Positions 10,814 to 23,465 of a stretch of 64,000 bases of DNA are shown here, piece after piece. The notes under the pieces were generated by a model. That model had not been told where the DNA came from. It saw nothing but the letters and a program-made list of their open reading frames with translations, and did not search any database. The translations under genes were made by a program, and so were the position numbers. Source of the stretch: Anadara kagoshimensis (Eukaryota > Mollusca > Bivalvia > Arcoida > Arcidae); the NCBI GenBank assembly GCA_021292105.1, contig CM037870.1, forward strand, positions 17,539,087-17,603,086. Reading direction: 5' to 3'. How positions within the stretch are numbered: the first letter of the stretch is position 1; every line of letters starts with the position of its first letter.

Positions 10814-12570
10814 AGGTATTCATAGCTATTGACAAGGGATCAAGATACTGCCTGGGATGCTTTCGATGTAAAAGAAATTGTCTAAGTAGTGAGAGTCAAT
10901 TATTTCTTAACCTGTTTTAATTTTACAGCACTAGAGGGCAGTTTTTGGAATAAAATTTCTCAACAGTATGCTAAATAAAAGTTAAAACTACAATTTTGTA
11001 TACAAAAGGTAGTTTGTAATCAATTTAAGATGAAACAAAAATACTAAAGGATCCAATATAAATTGTGTTCCTATTTTTATTTTATTTATTTATTTATTAT
11101 TTTTTTAATGTATCTCTTGCCTTGGAAGAGATTAATCAAATCATGATAGTCTAAAGAGCAGGTAAAGGTAAACTCATTGATTAATCTACAGACGTGATGT
11201 GATGATGTGTACAACTTACATGCACTGCCTAAGGGACAAAACTATACAGTGATGATATACATGTCAACAGAATTCTAACAAATACATGTATACGAAAATC
11301 AAAATCTGCATTAAATTATGGACGAATAAATAAACAATAAGAGTAAAGACAGACAGGCTAATGGATGGATGGACAGACAGACAGACTGATTGAACTTTTG
11401 AGAGACATTCTCAAAATAAAGTTATTTATACAGGTATATTGAAAATCAAAATCAGTGTTCTATGGAGAGACAGATAGGCAGAACATCTATGCAGACAGAG
11501 ATAGATAAACAGACAGATGGATGGATGGATGAACAGATAGAAGGATAAAAAAGACAGAAAGACAGATATGTATTGAATGTGTAACAAAGAAACATTCATA
11601 AATTCCATATACTAAAAAAAATATGTTATAAGGGAGACAACTCAAACAGAACAAAATTTCAGGCTTCCTGGTTTTGTTTCACAGTAAACAAGAAGGATGT
11701 GATGATTTTAAATAAACAGATCAATGCCTTTGTACATGTATACCGGTACTCTCTAAATTCACTTTTGTATTTATTTACTATTTAAGATAAAGGGAAGTTG
11801 ATTATAAACAAGCAAAATTTCACAGAAATTTCAATAATCCTTTATACATGTAGTCAGATGAACATCAGTACATGTAGATACATGTATGACCATTCAATTA
11901 TGTCACTGACACGGGGATGGGTTTCCCTGCTGTTAACCATCACCTGTTATGTATTTTGAATGTATATATCTACTGCATAGTTTATTTCTCATAATTGCAA
12001 ATACCGGTACAATACAGAGAATATATAAAAGATATATCCAAATACAAATTATGACACAGACATGGATAACATCATAACTAACCCACCAGAAGGCTGTACA
12101 GTCGCGATGTCATTTTAAGGACATTTTGCATACTATTCTCATTTTATGTACATGTATATACATACTTGAATTTCTCGCTTTTGTTTGTTAGTTCCTTACT
12201 TTTATCCTTTTTAACAGATCTCCCTGAGAGGAGGAAATAAAGAATATATGTATTAAACTCTTCTAAGTAGGGGCTCTTTGAAGAAAAAAAATTGATGTGA
12301 CTTCTGGACATCAAGAGTTAAATGAAAGGCTAATCATTATCTTTATACAGTCCATCCCTTTGGAGTTCCTGATCATTTAAATTGTTCAAAAAGACAAAAA
12401 ATGCATATAAATTAAACAACACTTTTACCCTTATTGTTGATTTTCATAATGATTAACTGTAATTGATAGTTGAAATTTTTGAAGAATTTGAGTTCTGGAC
12501 AAGGACACATCAAGTTAATTGGAAACTTTCATTATCATTATAAATAATGTCAGAGTTTGAGTCCACCTCC
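10814..12570. other. Non-coding DNA with GACA/GATG short repeats
   Basis: No gene recognised. Interrupted GACA/GATG/GATA tetranucleotides lie at about 11340-11390 and 11465-11560. Confidence 0.6.
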
Positions 12571-12575
12571 AGGCA

Positions 12576-12829
12576 CCAGTTTCACAATCATTCCTTAACC
12601 AAGATTTTCCTCAACTTAAATCTAGCAAAATTTAAATCTTAATAATTTTGTTATTTTTCAAGATATTTGATAATTAAAAGTGTTATTTTGAAGATCACAT
12701 CAAGCTCATAAAATCTGTATTAAGTTTTTTGGGCATGTACATGTAGTTCCAAAAGAGATTGCCATGATTTGCTAAATTTAACTTAAGAAAAATCTTACAT
12801 TTTTAGTTTAAGAATGATCATAAAACTGG
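12576..12829. mobile_element. MITE, CCAGTTTCACAATCA family, copy 3 (complete)
   Basis: It starts CCAGTTTCACAATCATTCCT and ends AAGAATGATCATAAAACTGG. The arms include TAACCAAGATTTTCCTCAAC and its partner. It is about 254 bp, the fullest copy of the family seen here. The target duplication is not clear. Confidence 0.75.
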
Positions 12830-13440
12830 GAACTGAACATTTACATGGTTAAAAAGACAAAAACTATGCTTTCATATCATTTAACCCTACTAGAAATTTT
12901 TAATAATTTGAGATCTGGACAAGGGCATTATGAATTAAATGGTAAGCTTCATCAAGTCCATCACCTGAATATTTACATGGTTCAAAAGACAAAATGCATA
13001 TAAATTAAACTATGCTTTTACACTTATAAAATATTAACTACACTTGATTTTCACACAGATCAACGCCAGCATCATCACCATTAGTAAGTACCAGTAGTTG
13101 ATAGTACATCTGGCTCCCCAAATAAGTCCCCAAAAATCAATACCTGTGAATGATTTCATCACCACTAGAGTCTGTATATATACATATATTCACAGTACAT
13201 GTATTATAAACATGCTTAATTATGACCAAGAATGCTTCCATCTCAAACTGAAACAATATACCGCATGATTTTGTAATAAGTTACGTGATCAACACATTTT
13301 TTCTTTCTTGAAGATATAATTTTTTTTTTTACATAATTATGTCATATGATTACAGTATATATAGCTAGCAGTGAAACTAGCAGTACTTAGTATCTGGAAA
13401 ATGTGAATTGATGTTTGTATTTAAGTCAGAGATGTGTGTA
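12830..13440. other. Non-coding DNA, nothing recognised
   Basis: AT-rich. A partial tandem echo of GAAATTTTTGAAGAATTTGAGTTCTGG words links 12.47 and 12.9 kb. Confidence 0.5.
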
Positions 13441-13850
13441 TCTACCATAAATCAATTAATGTCCAATAACTAAACAGGTCTTTCTCTCTCTCTCTCTCTC
13501 TGAAAATATACTTAGTGTTAAATCTCTCTCTCCAATACAACTAAAGAAATTGTTAAGTACAAATTGATGTTTGTATTAAAATCAGATATGCACCTATCAC
13601 AAATCATTTAATATCCAATAAAAAGACATCTCTCTCTCTCTTTCTCTCTCTCTCTGAAAATACACTAAGTGTTAAATATTTTTCTCTCTCTCTCTCTCCA
13701 ATACAACTAAAGAAGTTATTTAGTACAAATTGATGCTTTTTTATATATTAAAATCAGATATGCACCTATAACAAATCATTTAATATCCAATAAAAACACA
13801 TCTCTCTCTCCTTGAAAGATTACGGTAAAGCTCTCTCTCTCTCTGGATAA
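13405..13850. repeat. ~165-bp tandem repeat carrying (TC)n tracts
   Basis: AAATTGATGTTTGTATT, then ATGCACCTATCACAAATCAT, TAATATCCAATAAAAA and (TC)n recur about 2.7 times. Each unit has two TC tracts. Confidence 0.8.
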
Positions 13851-14000
13851 TTTGTCAGTTCACTGAGAAGCTGAAGGCTGGTGGTTTTCTTTGGGTATTC
13901 CAGTTTCCACCACCAACCTAGAACTGACTGCCTCGATATAAATGAAAGAATCTTGACTGGGACATAAAACTACATTGCTCCACTCCACTCTCTCCATGTC
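13850..14000 (+). mobile_element. SINE family C, tail portion
   Basis: It reads TGGTGGTTTTCTTTGGGTAT, CCAGTTTCCACCACC, then ACTGACTGCCTCGATATAAA and ATCTTGACTGGGACATAAAA. The tRNA head is missing. Confidence 0.65.
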
Positions 14001-14254
14001 TAGCTATTAAACAATGAATGATCTGACAAGTAGCTTACATAAGTTACAATGACGTCAAGGATGACAAGATCAACGGTTTAATAAACATCCCAATTTATGT
14101 GTCAATATTTTCTAATGATCAGCAACACAGCATGACCAAATATTTCTGTAACAATGCTTAAAGCTGGCGACATCTTAATAAAAGTGACAATTATTCTGGA
14201 CATGGATGCTAAATAAACAGAAAGTAATCAATACAGTTAAACTTACTTATAATG

Positions 14255-14575
14255 CCACTCGATTAATGCCATCTCGTTTATCACCACGGCGACGTCTCGA
14301 TATAAGTGAAATATTCTTGACTTGGATGTTAAACACCATTACTCAACTCAACTGGTTTATCACCACACTATTTATCTATGTTCAAAATTCTTAAACTTAT
14401 ATGAAGGTAGTCAGTTCAAACTCGAGTGATCAGAAACACCACTGACCTTTGGCAAGCAAACTGACAAACTTTCTCAAACTAGGATCTGCCCAAAGTGGGA
14501 TTCGAACCCAGGCAGTGAGAGGCATTTGATTTGTAAGTAAGTGCACACTATAGAGCACTCAGCTACAGAAGCCTA
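14255..14575 (-). mobile_element. SINE family C, inverted copy
   Basis: On the minus strand GTAGCTGAGTGCTC (A box, about 14570) and TGGGTTCGAATCCCAC (B box, about 14510) form a tRNA-like head. The TTTGTCAGTTTGCTTGCC body and a tail matching the 3.5-kb and 13.9-kb copies follow. The boxes sit in a repeated family, so this is not a tRNA gene. Confidence 0.65.
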
Positions 14576-14850
14576 CCATCTGCTTTAACCCAATACATTA
14601 AATCCTGACTAAACTGAGCACTTTCTGCACTAAGGATTTTTTTCTGATCAGACAGGTATCGAGTTTATATATAGATTAATTTGACAGGTATATATGACAT
14701 CCTGGTAAAATAATTGAGTTAAGATGAGAATCAATGGATTACAGAGATTAAATCATTAATTAATTTGACAAATATGATGATATGCCCAGGTAAAATACAT
14801 GTGTTTCAATTCAGACAAAGCTGTTCCATTTACTCACAAGTTCAGTTTTC
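14576..14850. other. Non-coding DNA, nothing recognised
   Basis: AT-rich spacer between SINE copies. Confidence 0.5.
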
Positions 14851-15290
14851 ATAGGCTTCATTTTGGTAGGACAGTTGAACTTCCTTGTGCAAGACATCAC
14901 CAGCTATAGGTGTAATTGCAGCAAAAACCTTTACAATGCATATGAAACAAGGGTTCCTTGTTGATCCAGGACTTCAATTAAAACCTTGAGGCTATGTTTT
15001 TCAGAAATTAATTTGACTCTTGATTTAAGGTTAGAAGCAACTGTAGTTACATGGGTCGACTCTAAAGACTTTGAGGGAAATCAATTTGATCCCTGAAAGG
15101 GAAGCCCTGAACTTATTCAAATTAAAGGGTCTTGAATATTTATTCTAAATATTCATGTTCTGCTTGGTATAGGGTCAAACCAGTACAAAAATTTCCAGTC
15201 TGGGTCTAACCCCACAAATGTTCAACCCCCATCTTTTCAATAAAGCATCAAGCATTCTATTCATGAGTTCCATTTTCACATGTTATCTTA
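14850..15290 (-). mobile_element. SINE family A, old degraded copy
   Basis: ATCACCAGCTATAGGTG near 14895 and TGCTTGGTATAGGGTCAAAC..CAGTCTGGGTCTAACCC near 15165-15215 match the order of words in the 10.4-kb copy. No target duplication is visible. Confidence 0.5.
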
Positions 15291-15764
15291 AATAACCAGA
15301 ATTAACCTGCCAACAAACCTTTTGTTAATTTTATCTATTTATTTATTCAGCATTTACACCAAAAAACAAGGTCGAGTTGATTACAGAGAAAACTCATACA
15401 AAACAAAACATATGACAATCAAATGATAACATAGAAGAATCATAACAATACAAGACATATGACAATCAAATACAAGTTAGTTTGATACCCGTACCATAGA
15501 TTAAGAACCATTACTCAGTTTGGACCCCTCTCTCAGTCTGAGTGACTGTTAATGTTTGAATTTATGGGTGGATCAAATTTGTCTCAGTCAAGGTTATTCT
15601 TATGGTATAGTTGCCGCAAAAATCTATGAAAGGCATATGTGACAATGTAAAATGACAGCAAGGTTTGTTGATCTAGGACGTCTGTGACAAAGGTTGCATC
15701 TTATTTGGGTATCATATTTTTTTTTCTAAATGCTTGCACACTGCTTGGTAAAAGAAACAGCCAA
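15291..15764. other. Non-coding DNA with weak SINE-A-like words
   Basis: CAAGGTTTGTTGATCTAGG and CTGCTTGGTAAAAGAAACAG at 15540-15760 loosely resemble SINE family A in its minus orientation. This is too weak to call. Confidence 0.3.
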
Positions 15765-16170
15765 TTCACTTTGACTTTGAATGTTGGTCAAGGTCAGCCA
15801 GCTTTGCAAACTTGGAAGAGCTTCATGTCCTGATGTTATATGAAGTTTTAAGCTTTTAAGCTTATAAGTTCTTGACAAGTTTAGCTTCTTCAGGTAAATT
15901 GACTTTGAATGTTGATCAAGGTCAGTCAGCTATGCATTCTTGGAAGAGCTTCATGTCCTGATTTGAAGTTTTAAGCTAATCAGTTCTAAACAAGAAGATG
16001 TTTAAAGTTTTACTACTTCAGGTCATTGTGACTTTGAATGTTGGTCAAGGTCAGCCAGCTTTGCAAACTTGGTAGAGGATCATGCCCTGACTTATCAGTT
16101 CTTGAAGAAAGGATGTTTAAAGCTTTTATTATTGAAGGTCATTGTGCAACTTTTTTTCCCCATTGGATAC
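15765..16170. repeat. ~125-bp minisatellite, three units
   Basis: Three units share GACTTTGAATGTTGGTCAAG, GTCAGCCAGCTTTGCAAACT, TGGAAGAGCTTCATGTCCTG and a TTCTTGACAAG..ATGTTTAAAG..ACTTCAGGTCATTGTG segment. The same unit family builds 43.57-44.2 kb and its duplicate at 46.16-46.8 kb. Confidence 0.85.
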
Positions 16171-16849
16171 AGAATCACAAGATAAATTGTTGTTTTCACA
16201 TAAAAGAAAATTTTTTCCAGAAATTTGTCAAAATGTTCCATATGACTGCAAAAACATCATGTGGTACATCTACACTAGCAAACCCCATTTAAATGGGTTT
16301 GCATCTTAAAATAATTTTTCTTGTATTTGACTATCATTATAAAAATCATTCAATAACATTAACATTTATTTCATACGGTAATTTATTGCTTGGAGAGATG
16401 TTAGCAAAATGTCACACTGATCATTAATGATGTTTGTGGTAAATGAGGAACTTCAAATTTCAAACGATAAAATCTGTTTTTGAATTAATAAAATGCTTTA
16501 AGGAAGCGGACAAGACAGTATATTGTAAAGTTATATTAGTGATTATGAAGAGTTGATCCAGTCATTATAATTTTTTTTTATATTTGCCAAAAATTCTACC
16601 GGATACAGGTAGTTTCCATTGGGGGAAATGAATTTGATCACTAAAATTCCCAAAACAACAGTGATGTGCTAGCAAATAAAACCTAGTTGTCCTTACCCAC
16701 AAAATGTAAGATAGAGTCACAAACAATCTATGCAATGAGGATCCTAAGATATTGCAAGCATGTCATTATGCAGTTTGCTGTATTTCAACACTTCAAATTT
16801 TCCCAATTTAAAAAGGCAGAAGGTAGTTTTTAAATATGTAACAAAATCA
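16171..16849. other. Non-coding DNA, nothing recognised
   Basis: AT-rich. No ORF or repeat with supporting copies. Confidence 0.6.
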
Positions 16850-17085
16850 CAGGGATCTGGTGGAGTGGACTAATGGTGTTTTACACTGATGTCAAGAATT
16901 TTTTTTCACTTGCATCGAGACAGTCAGCTCAGGGATGGTGCAGGAAAATTGAGTGCCTAGAAAAAACCTACAAGCTTTTAGGAAGCAAACAGACAAATTT
17001 TCAAAAATCTTGTCCTGATTGGGACCATTCAAGGCAGTGAGAGATGTGATCCATAGGTGCTTTGGACAACTTGCATGTACCGGTA
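16850..17085 (-). mobile_element. SINE family C, inverted degraded copy
   Basis: GTGTTTTACACTGATGTCAAGAA, CACTTGCATCGAGACAGTCA, GGAAGCAAACAGACAAA and GGCAGTGAGAGATGTGATCC follow the inverted word order of family C. Confidence 0.55.
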
Positions 17086-20000
17086 GCTATCAAGGACCTC
17101 TTTACATAATAAAGAAACTGTTGAACTTTCTAAATTTCAAACTAAGATAAGAGATACAAATTTTCTAAATACATGTATAAAGTTGATGTTAAATTTTTAG
17201 GAACTGTTCTATATAGAAAACAAGTATGCAATTAGCAGGTTGATGTTATTAAGTTATCAAATCAAATCCTTTTGAGAAGTTTTAATTCATAAGTAGAACA
17301 TTTCAGAGAAATTCCATTCAGGTTTTAAGTAGAAAGATATTTGAAAAAGTAGTACCCAGTAGGCAATATATTGACATTAAAAGCTTCACTGATGAAACAT
17401 GACCAAAATTTCTTAATCAACTGCAATAATAGTAACTAGCAATTTATTTATTTATTTATTTTTTTTTTTACAAATAACAGAATGATGGACAATTTTAGCC
17501 AAATATTGGCGTTTATTGACATCTCTGCATCTTTATACATTTCATATACATGTAAAAGTATTTATTTTTGTGGTGTACTAATTTTTGCTTATTTTGCAGT
17601 TGTTTGTTTAGTGCGGAAATTTATACCAGGCAAAAATAATATTATGTTTATTTTGTTATAATGCATATTTCAAAAAATTTCACCAAGCAGATATGTCTAA
17701 ATTTCATGTACCTTGAAAATACTGGTAAATACACGCCAAATAAAATATGTTTACCGTAATAAATATCATGATTCATCATCAAATGTTAATATTTTTTATC
17801 TTATGCAACAAAAGATTAAGTAATACTTTTAAAAACGTCTTAATTTTTTTTATTGAACATATGTTCTGATAAGTTTTAAGTCTTCAATTGTTTTTAAATT
17901 TGACAACAAAGAAATGTTTTTTTTAAATCCTGACTTTCATCTTGTGTTACATTTGACTTTATGTTGCAAGTAATACCTTTGTCAAAGGAGACTTTTTTTA
18001 AAAAGATCCCATGCTTAAAATTTCATAAGTTTATGCAACATATGAAAAGAATGATAAAATTTGGAAAAATTAAGTCTTATGTAAAGAAAACATCTTAAAT
18101 TGTTTGTGGTAAAATATTTTCAAATTTATTTTCTTAATTTCTTTTTGTTTACTAAATAGAATTTCTTTGCAATATTTGTATATAACTTTCATTTCATACA
18201 ATATTACAATAATTTAATCAATTGTACCACATCGTAGAAATTTGAAAAAGAAAGGTTTGTGTATTTGAAACCAAGGTCTATTTGAGCAAAGAAACTTCGT
18301 ACATATTCATAATAAAGTGTTTTCAAATTTAACTATTTTTTAATATTTAGTTAAATAGCATTTTTGTAATTCATGTATATAAAGTTCATTTCATATTAAT
18401 TTCTACATCACAACATATAAAATAATAAAAAAGGTTGTTTAAAAGAAACTAAATTTAGCAGCTTTTTTTTAGACAAATTTAAGTCACAAATGTTAAAATC
18501 TTTCTTTTACAATTAAGTCTTTGTCAAATGAAACATTTTTATATGGACGCCATGCCTCAATTTTATAAATGAAATGTTGAAAAAGTGATTCAAATTTTTA
18601 CATTGAAAACTGGGTTGTGGGTTTAGGAAATTAATTCTTGACAAGTGGAGGAAAAACAACAAACATCTTCAGGTTTTCCTATGCAAATTTTTCCTAATCC
18701 ACTTCCTCAATTGGTTACTGTTTACATATGAGCTTATATTTAACAAGAGAAAAAAAATTCAAGTAAGGCCTTGGGGTTGTCATGTGTGAAGTTGTACCTT
18801 TCATACCATATATATATATATGACATAATCAATATGTGTAATGAAATCACTATATATATTTTATACTGTATATCTTTTCAAGTTTTTTTTTAATATTCAA
18901 ATTTTATGAACAAATAGATAAATTTTCAGCGTCCATTTTAAAATCATATACCTACCTATATAAATAAGTTTGTCTTTATCTGTGTTTAACCGGCGGAACC
19001 TAAATAAGCCAGTGATAACCGCGACCTCTGTACATCTCATATGAGTTGTAATATACATGTGCAATTTTCATGTACAATTTCATCAAATATTTTCTAACCG
19101 ACATAAAATTAAATAAAATTACAAACACAATTTAACAGATATATCAATAAACCAGCTAACAAACCTCACTTTCCCGTTGTTTTATCAGGCAATAATTCAT
19201 TAACTATGAAAATTATGAAAGACCGTGTGCCTAATACCTAAAATATGTTATGGCGGCCATGTTTGTATACTTGGGTTTTTCTTTCTCTTATGAATACGTT
19301 CATACATTTTTGTTCCTAAAAACGTTCACGAATCATACTTGACTCACCCAAGTTGACTGTTATGAAGTTAGATGTTCACATTATTGAATAAAGTTGAAAA
19401 ATGAACTGGATACGGCATATTTTCAGAAAAACACTCGAGGTTTATACAAGGTAAAATTTTCCTTGTATCATCGTAACATACATAAGTGTGATCAGCTGAA
19501 TTTTATATACCGAGCCTCTTTATTCATGGAGTATATAAAGTGTTTACATTGTAAAAACTCCCCAATCATCCAACATACATGCTGATTTAATAATTCTTTC
19601 ATTTCTTAACACTTCAAAACAATATCATACCGATTTAAAAGTAAATATTTTTGACAAAAAATGACAATTTTAACTCAATTTTTAGGGGGCACGTTGGGCA
19701 GATGAAACTGGCTCATAAGAGACGATTGAATATACAAACAAAACGATATTTGTTATCTTAAAATAGCCTATTTCATAGATTTATTATGGTCGGTAGAAAG
19801 TATGTTGTTATATTAAACTATACCTATCATGGAGGCAGTTGATGGGGGTTAAAACAAAGAATTTCCACCCTATAACTGAATATCCATTACACATGGGTAC
19901 ATTGCTATTCAAGTTGTAATGCCTAGATTTATTAGTAAATGAGATCTTCTAGAAATAGGGAAGTGACATGAAAATGTGGATTCGGTTGTTCATATGTCTA

Positions 20001-20985
20001 CATAATAACTGTTATATGTAATTGATTTTAAGCAAGTTTAAGGTGTTTTAATACAAGTTATAATATCTACCGGGATTTATTTTGTAATATTAAGGTGTTT
20101 AATGATATTAAGAGTCATGTCATTCTAACCTGACCTCGCCAAGGACAACAATGGACTCGTCTTGATTATTCATTGAACAGCTCCCATTGTCCCCGACAAA
20201 ACTTACATGTGGTCCAAAGAAAAGACCAAATGTTTCAGGATAATAAGTTGATGATTATCATTATCATCATTTGTAAATATGACATTTTTTGTGAAAATGT
20301 TTATATTATTTTCAGGAAATATGGTGTAACCCCTAAACCAACCGTGCATCACAGATAGATCTAGTTAATTTATATATTTATCCACGTCAGATTTTCTGTA
20401 TTGGAGGGACAAATATTTGTAATCTTTTTCAATCAATCTTGAGTATTACACATGTTTTAAACAGTGTACATATACACAAGTTTCATTACCTGGTTAAAAT
20501 GATTGAATTTGTGCAATACACATTTAAAAAAAATAACGAAGATTAAGGTTACCGTTATATGCTGGTTACGTAACGATACAAGTATGTCAAGACCATGATT
20601 TATATTATATTATATATAAAATGCACTAAGAAGACCCCGGAAGATACATTGTATAATTGTATATTATATATAATTATGATTCGTAGAAATTATACAAAGT
20701 ATAATTTTTTTCTATATATTCATTTTACTTTATTTCCATTGTACTAAAATGGAACTTGGCAAACTAATCTCCTTATATGGGATGGATACGAGACCCCCCA
20801 AAAAAAGGATCCAGTACCCTAACGGGCCCTGTTATTAAAATTGATGTGGGGTATATCACATAACACAATGGTATCATTTATGGTACCTTTTGGAGGATTC
20901 TATGTGACATATTATATATATTTTTTAATTTTCTGAATGAGATATTAAAGAAAATTAAAGATGACATAGGGGACTCGGTATCTAT
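17086..20985. other. Long AT-rich non-coding stretch
   Basis: No coding exon with flanking splice sites was recognised in about 3.9 kb. There are poly-T runs near 17460 and a (TA)n patch at about 18810. The stretch at 19190-19330 is slightly richer in CG and could be a promoter for the PRDM gene, but nothing decides this. Confidence 0.5.
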
Positions 20986-20989
20986 TGTT

Positions 20990-22045
20990 GGACGCCAACA
21001 AAGTCTCGGATACATTTATAACAAAAGGGTATCTTTTGGAGACCAATAATCATTCAATCATACTTGCAAGAAACATAATTTGTTACAGGAGAAAAATGAG
21101 AAAATGAAAATGTAAATATTAATTAAACTAATAAATATTTACATTTTCATTTTTTCTCATTTTTCTCCTGTAACAAACCACAACACAAAAGTACTTTTGG
21201 ATAACCCTAACCATTCCTATACATTGAATCTTTTGGAGAACCGTAACCATTCCTATACAAGTTATAACAAAATGGTATCTTTTTGGAGAACCGTAACCAT
21301 TCCTATACAAGTTATAACAAAATGATATCTTTTGGAGAACCGTAACCATTCCTATATAAGTTATAACAAAATGGTATCTGTTGTAGAACCGTGACCATTC
21401 CTATACAAGTTATAACAAAATGATATCTTTTGAAATGGATTAGTATGTTTGTTTTTGATTGGAGAACCGTGACCATTCCTATACAAGTTATAACAAAATG
21501 GTATCTTTTATAGAACCGTGACCATTCCTATACAAGTTATAACAAAATGGTATCTTTTATAGAACCGTGACCATTCCTATACAAGTTATAACAAAATGAT
21601 ATCTTTTGAAATGGATTAGTATGTTTGTTTTTGATTGGAGAACCGTGACCATTCCTATACAAGTTATAACAAAATGGTGTCTGTTGTAGAACCGTAACCA
21701 TTCCTATACAAGTTATAACAAAATGGTATCTTTTATAGAACCGTGACCATTCCTATACAAGTTATAACAAAATGATATCTTTTGAAATGGATTAGTATGT
21801 TTGTTTTTGATTGGAGAACCGTGACCATTCCTATATAAGTTATAACAAAATGATAGCTTTTGGAGAACCGTAACCATTCCTATATCAGTTGTAACAAAAT
21901 GGTGTCTGTTGTAGAACCGTAACCATTCCTATACAAGTTATAACAGAATGGTATCTTTTATAGAACCGTGACCATTCCTATACAAGTTATAACAAAATGG
22001 TATCTTTTGGAGAACCGTGACCATTCCTATATAAGTTATAACAAA
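20990..22045. repeat. 49-bp satellite array, left segment
   Basis: The unit is CCATTCCTATACAAGTTATA + ACAAAATGRTATCTTTTGGA + GAACCGTAA, 49 bp. Monomers are degraded at the left edge (one at about 21003-21055) and regular from about 21190. Within it a 176-bp higher-order unit (three monomers plus a 29-bp insert) begins at 21432, 21608 and 21784. The array continues beyond the LINE to about 25683. Confidence 0.9.
21079..21177. repeat. 99-bp near-perfect palindrome at the satellite edge
   Basis: The left arm starts TTTGTTACAGGAGAAAAATG. The right arm ends CATTTTTCTCCTGTAACAAA. The arms are about 42 bp with a short AT-rich loop around 21121-21132. It lies between a degraded and a regular 49-bp monomer. 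Confidence 0.9.
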
Positions 22046-22059
22046 ATGTTAATACACAT

Positions 22060-22524
22060 CAATCTAGATGGTTCGACATTAAACAAGGTGTTCGCCAAGG
22101 AGGTGTCACATCAGCATTCCTTTACTTGGTTTTTATTAATGGCTTACTAGTTAAACTTGAAGAATGTGATGCATCAGCTAAAATATTTAACATTAAATGT
22201 GGGAACCCAAGTCTAGCAGATGACATATGCTGCATAAGTATATCTCCATCCGGGCTTCAAGAAATGTTAAACATATGCTATGATTACTCGATAACGTGGA
22301 GGTTCAATTTTAACCCAATTAAATCTTCTATTCTTGTCTTCGGAGATAATACCCGACAAAAATCTACACATCGCCTTAAATGGACACTCGGACAAAGTGA
22401 AATTCCAGTTGAAACTTCAGTATCTCATTTAGGTATTATTATAGACTCTAGTTTTAAGACAGAACAAAGAACTCGTCAAGCATGTGAAAATCTCTCTTTG
22501 CAATTAACGGCATTAATATTATGA
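22060..22524 (+). pseudogene. LINE reverse-transcriptase fragment
   Basis: The open stretch covers RT motifs: a QGVRQGGVTSAFLYLVFIN block, SLADDICCIS (active-site-like ADD) and SVSHLGIIIDSSF. The domain is truncated upstream by the insertion boundary. Downstream the reading continues in another frame. It cannot produce a functional enzyme. Confidence 0.85.
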
Positions 22525-22628
22525 ACCCATTAACAGCAGTGTCACTATACAACAAAGTTATTAAACCGTCTGTATTATATGGTTGTGAAGTATGGAATGG
22601 ACTCAAATATGTAGATCATTAGCTGCTT

Positions 22629-23465
22629 ATGAAGTTTCAACATTTTGTGGTCAAATATATTCAACATTTTCCTAAGCTAACCAGATCAGACATATGTGAA
22701 AGCATGGTTGGATTATTCCGTTTAACATCCGAAGTGGATCGACGTCAGCTCCTGTTTTTTAATCAATTGTGCAACTTTGATCCAAGCTCTCTCTCAAAAC
22801 AAATTTTCATATGTAGACTGTTTCAGTGTATTCTCAATCCAAACCATAAACATGGTGGATTTTTCAGCAATATTTTACTTCTCCTCGATAAATATAATTT
22901 ACTCCCGTACATTCACCAGTTTGCTTACAACGGTACAACTATCAGCAAGTTTATCTGGAAACGGACAGCAAATGAAGCAATCAAACGCTATGAAACTACT
23001 CAGTGGAACCAAAGAATAGAACAAGACCAAACTTTACATCCATTTCGCAACTTACATCCTTCTATCTCTCCGGCTGTGGTATGGACTCTTCCGAAGACAG
23101 ACAAAGAACTTTCGTTATGCCGATTTATTGCAAAACTTTGGACAGTCACACCAGCAACAGAAGTAAAACATTGTAACATATGCCAGTTATGCTACACAGA
23201 CATACTTCAACACATTCTCTGCGTATGTTCTCTTACCGATCCGTATAGATCCAGTTTTTGGTCCATGGTATCTTCATTATTTCACATAAATCTTACCGTC
23301 GAGCTTACATTTTACGATGATATTGAACTCACACAGATCCTACTGGGTAAACCTCCACTCACAGACATTGGTACAGTTGCGTTAAGGCAATTCAGACTTC
23401 ACAGTGTCTGCTTTACACAATACGTTTCAGCAGTGTATATGTCTCATGCTCAAACACAGCAATAA
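22629..23465 (+). pseudogene. LINE C-terminal domain with Cys/His knuckle
   Basis: A 278-codon open frame carries on from the RT thumb (KFQHFVVKYIQHFPKL). It ends with a Cys-rich knuckle at about residues 180-200, common in LINE C-termini, and terminates at TAA 23463-23465. It shares its frame with 22521-22619, from which it is split by a single stop. Confidence 0.8.

Noticed and set aside
14500-14575. tRNA gene on the minus strand
   Set aside because: GGTTCGAATCC and the A-box-like word belong to SINE family C, repeated elsewhere in the window.
22060-23465. A host reverse-transcriptase-like gene
   Set aside because: The sequence is truncated at an insertion junction, has a frame change and a stop, and ends in a LINE-type tail inside a satellite.
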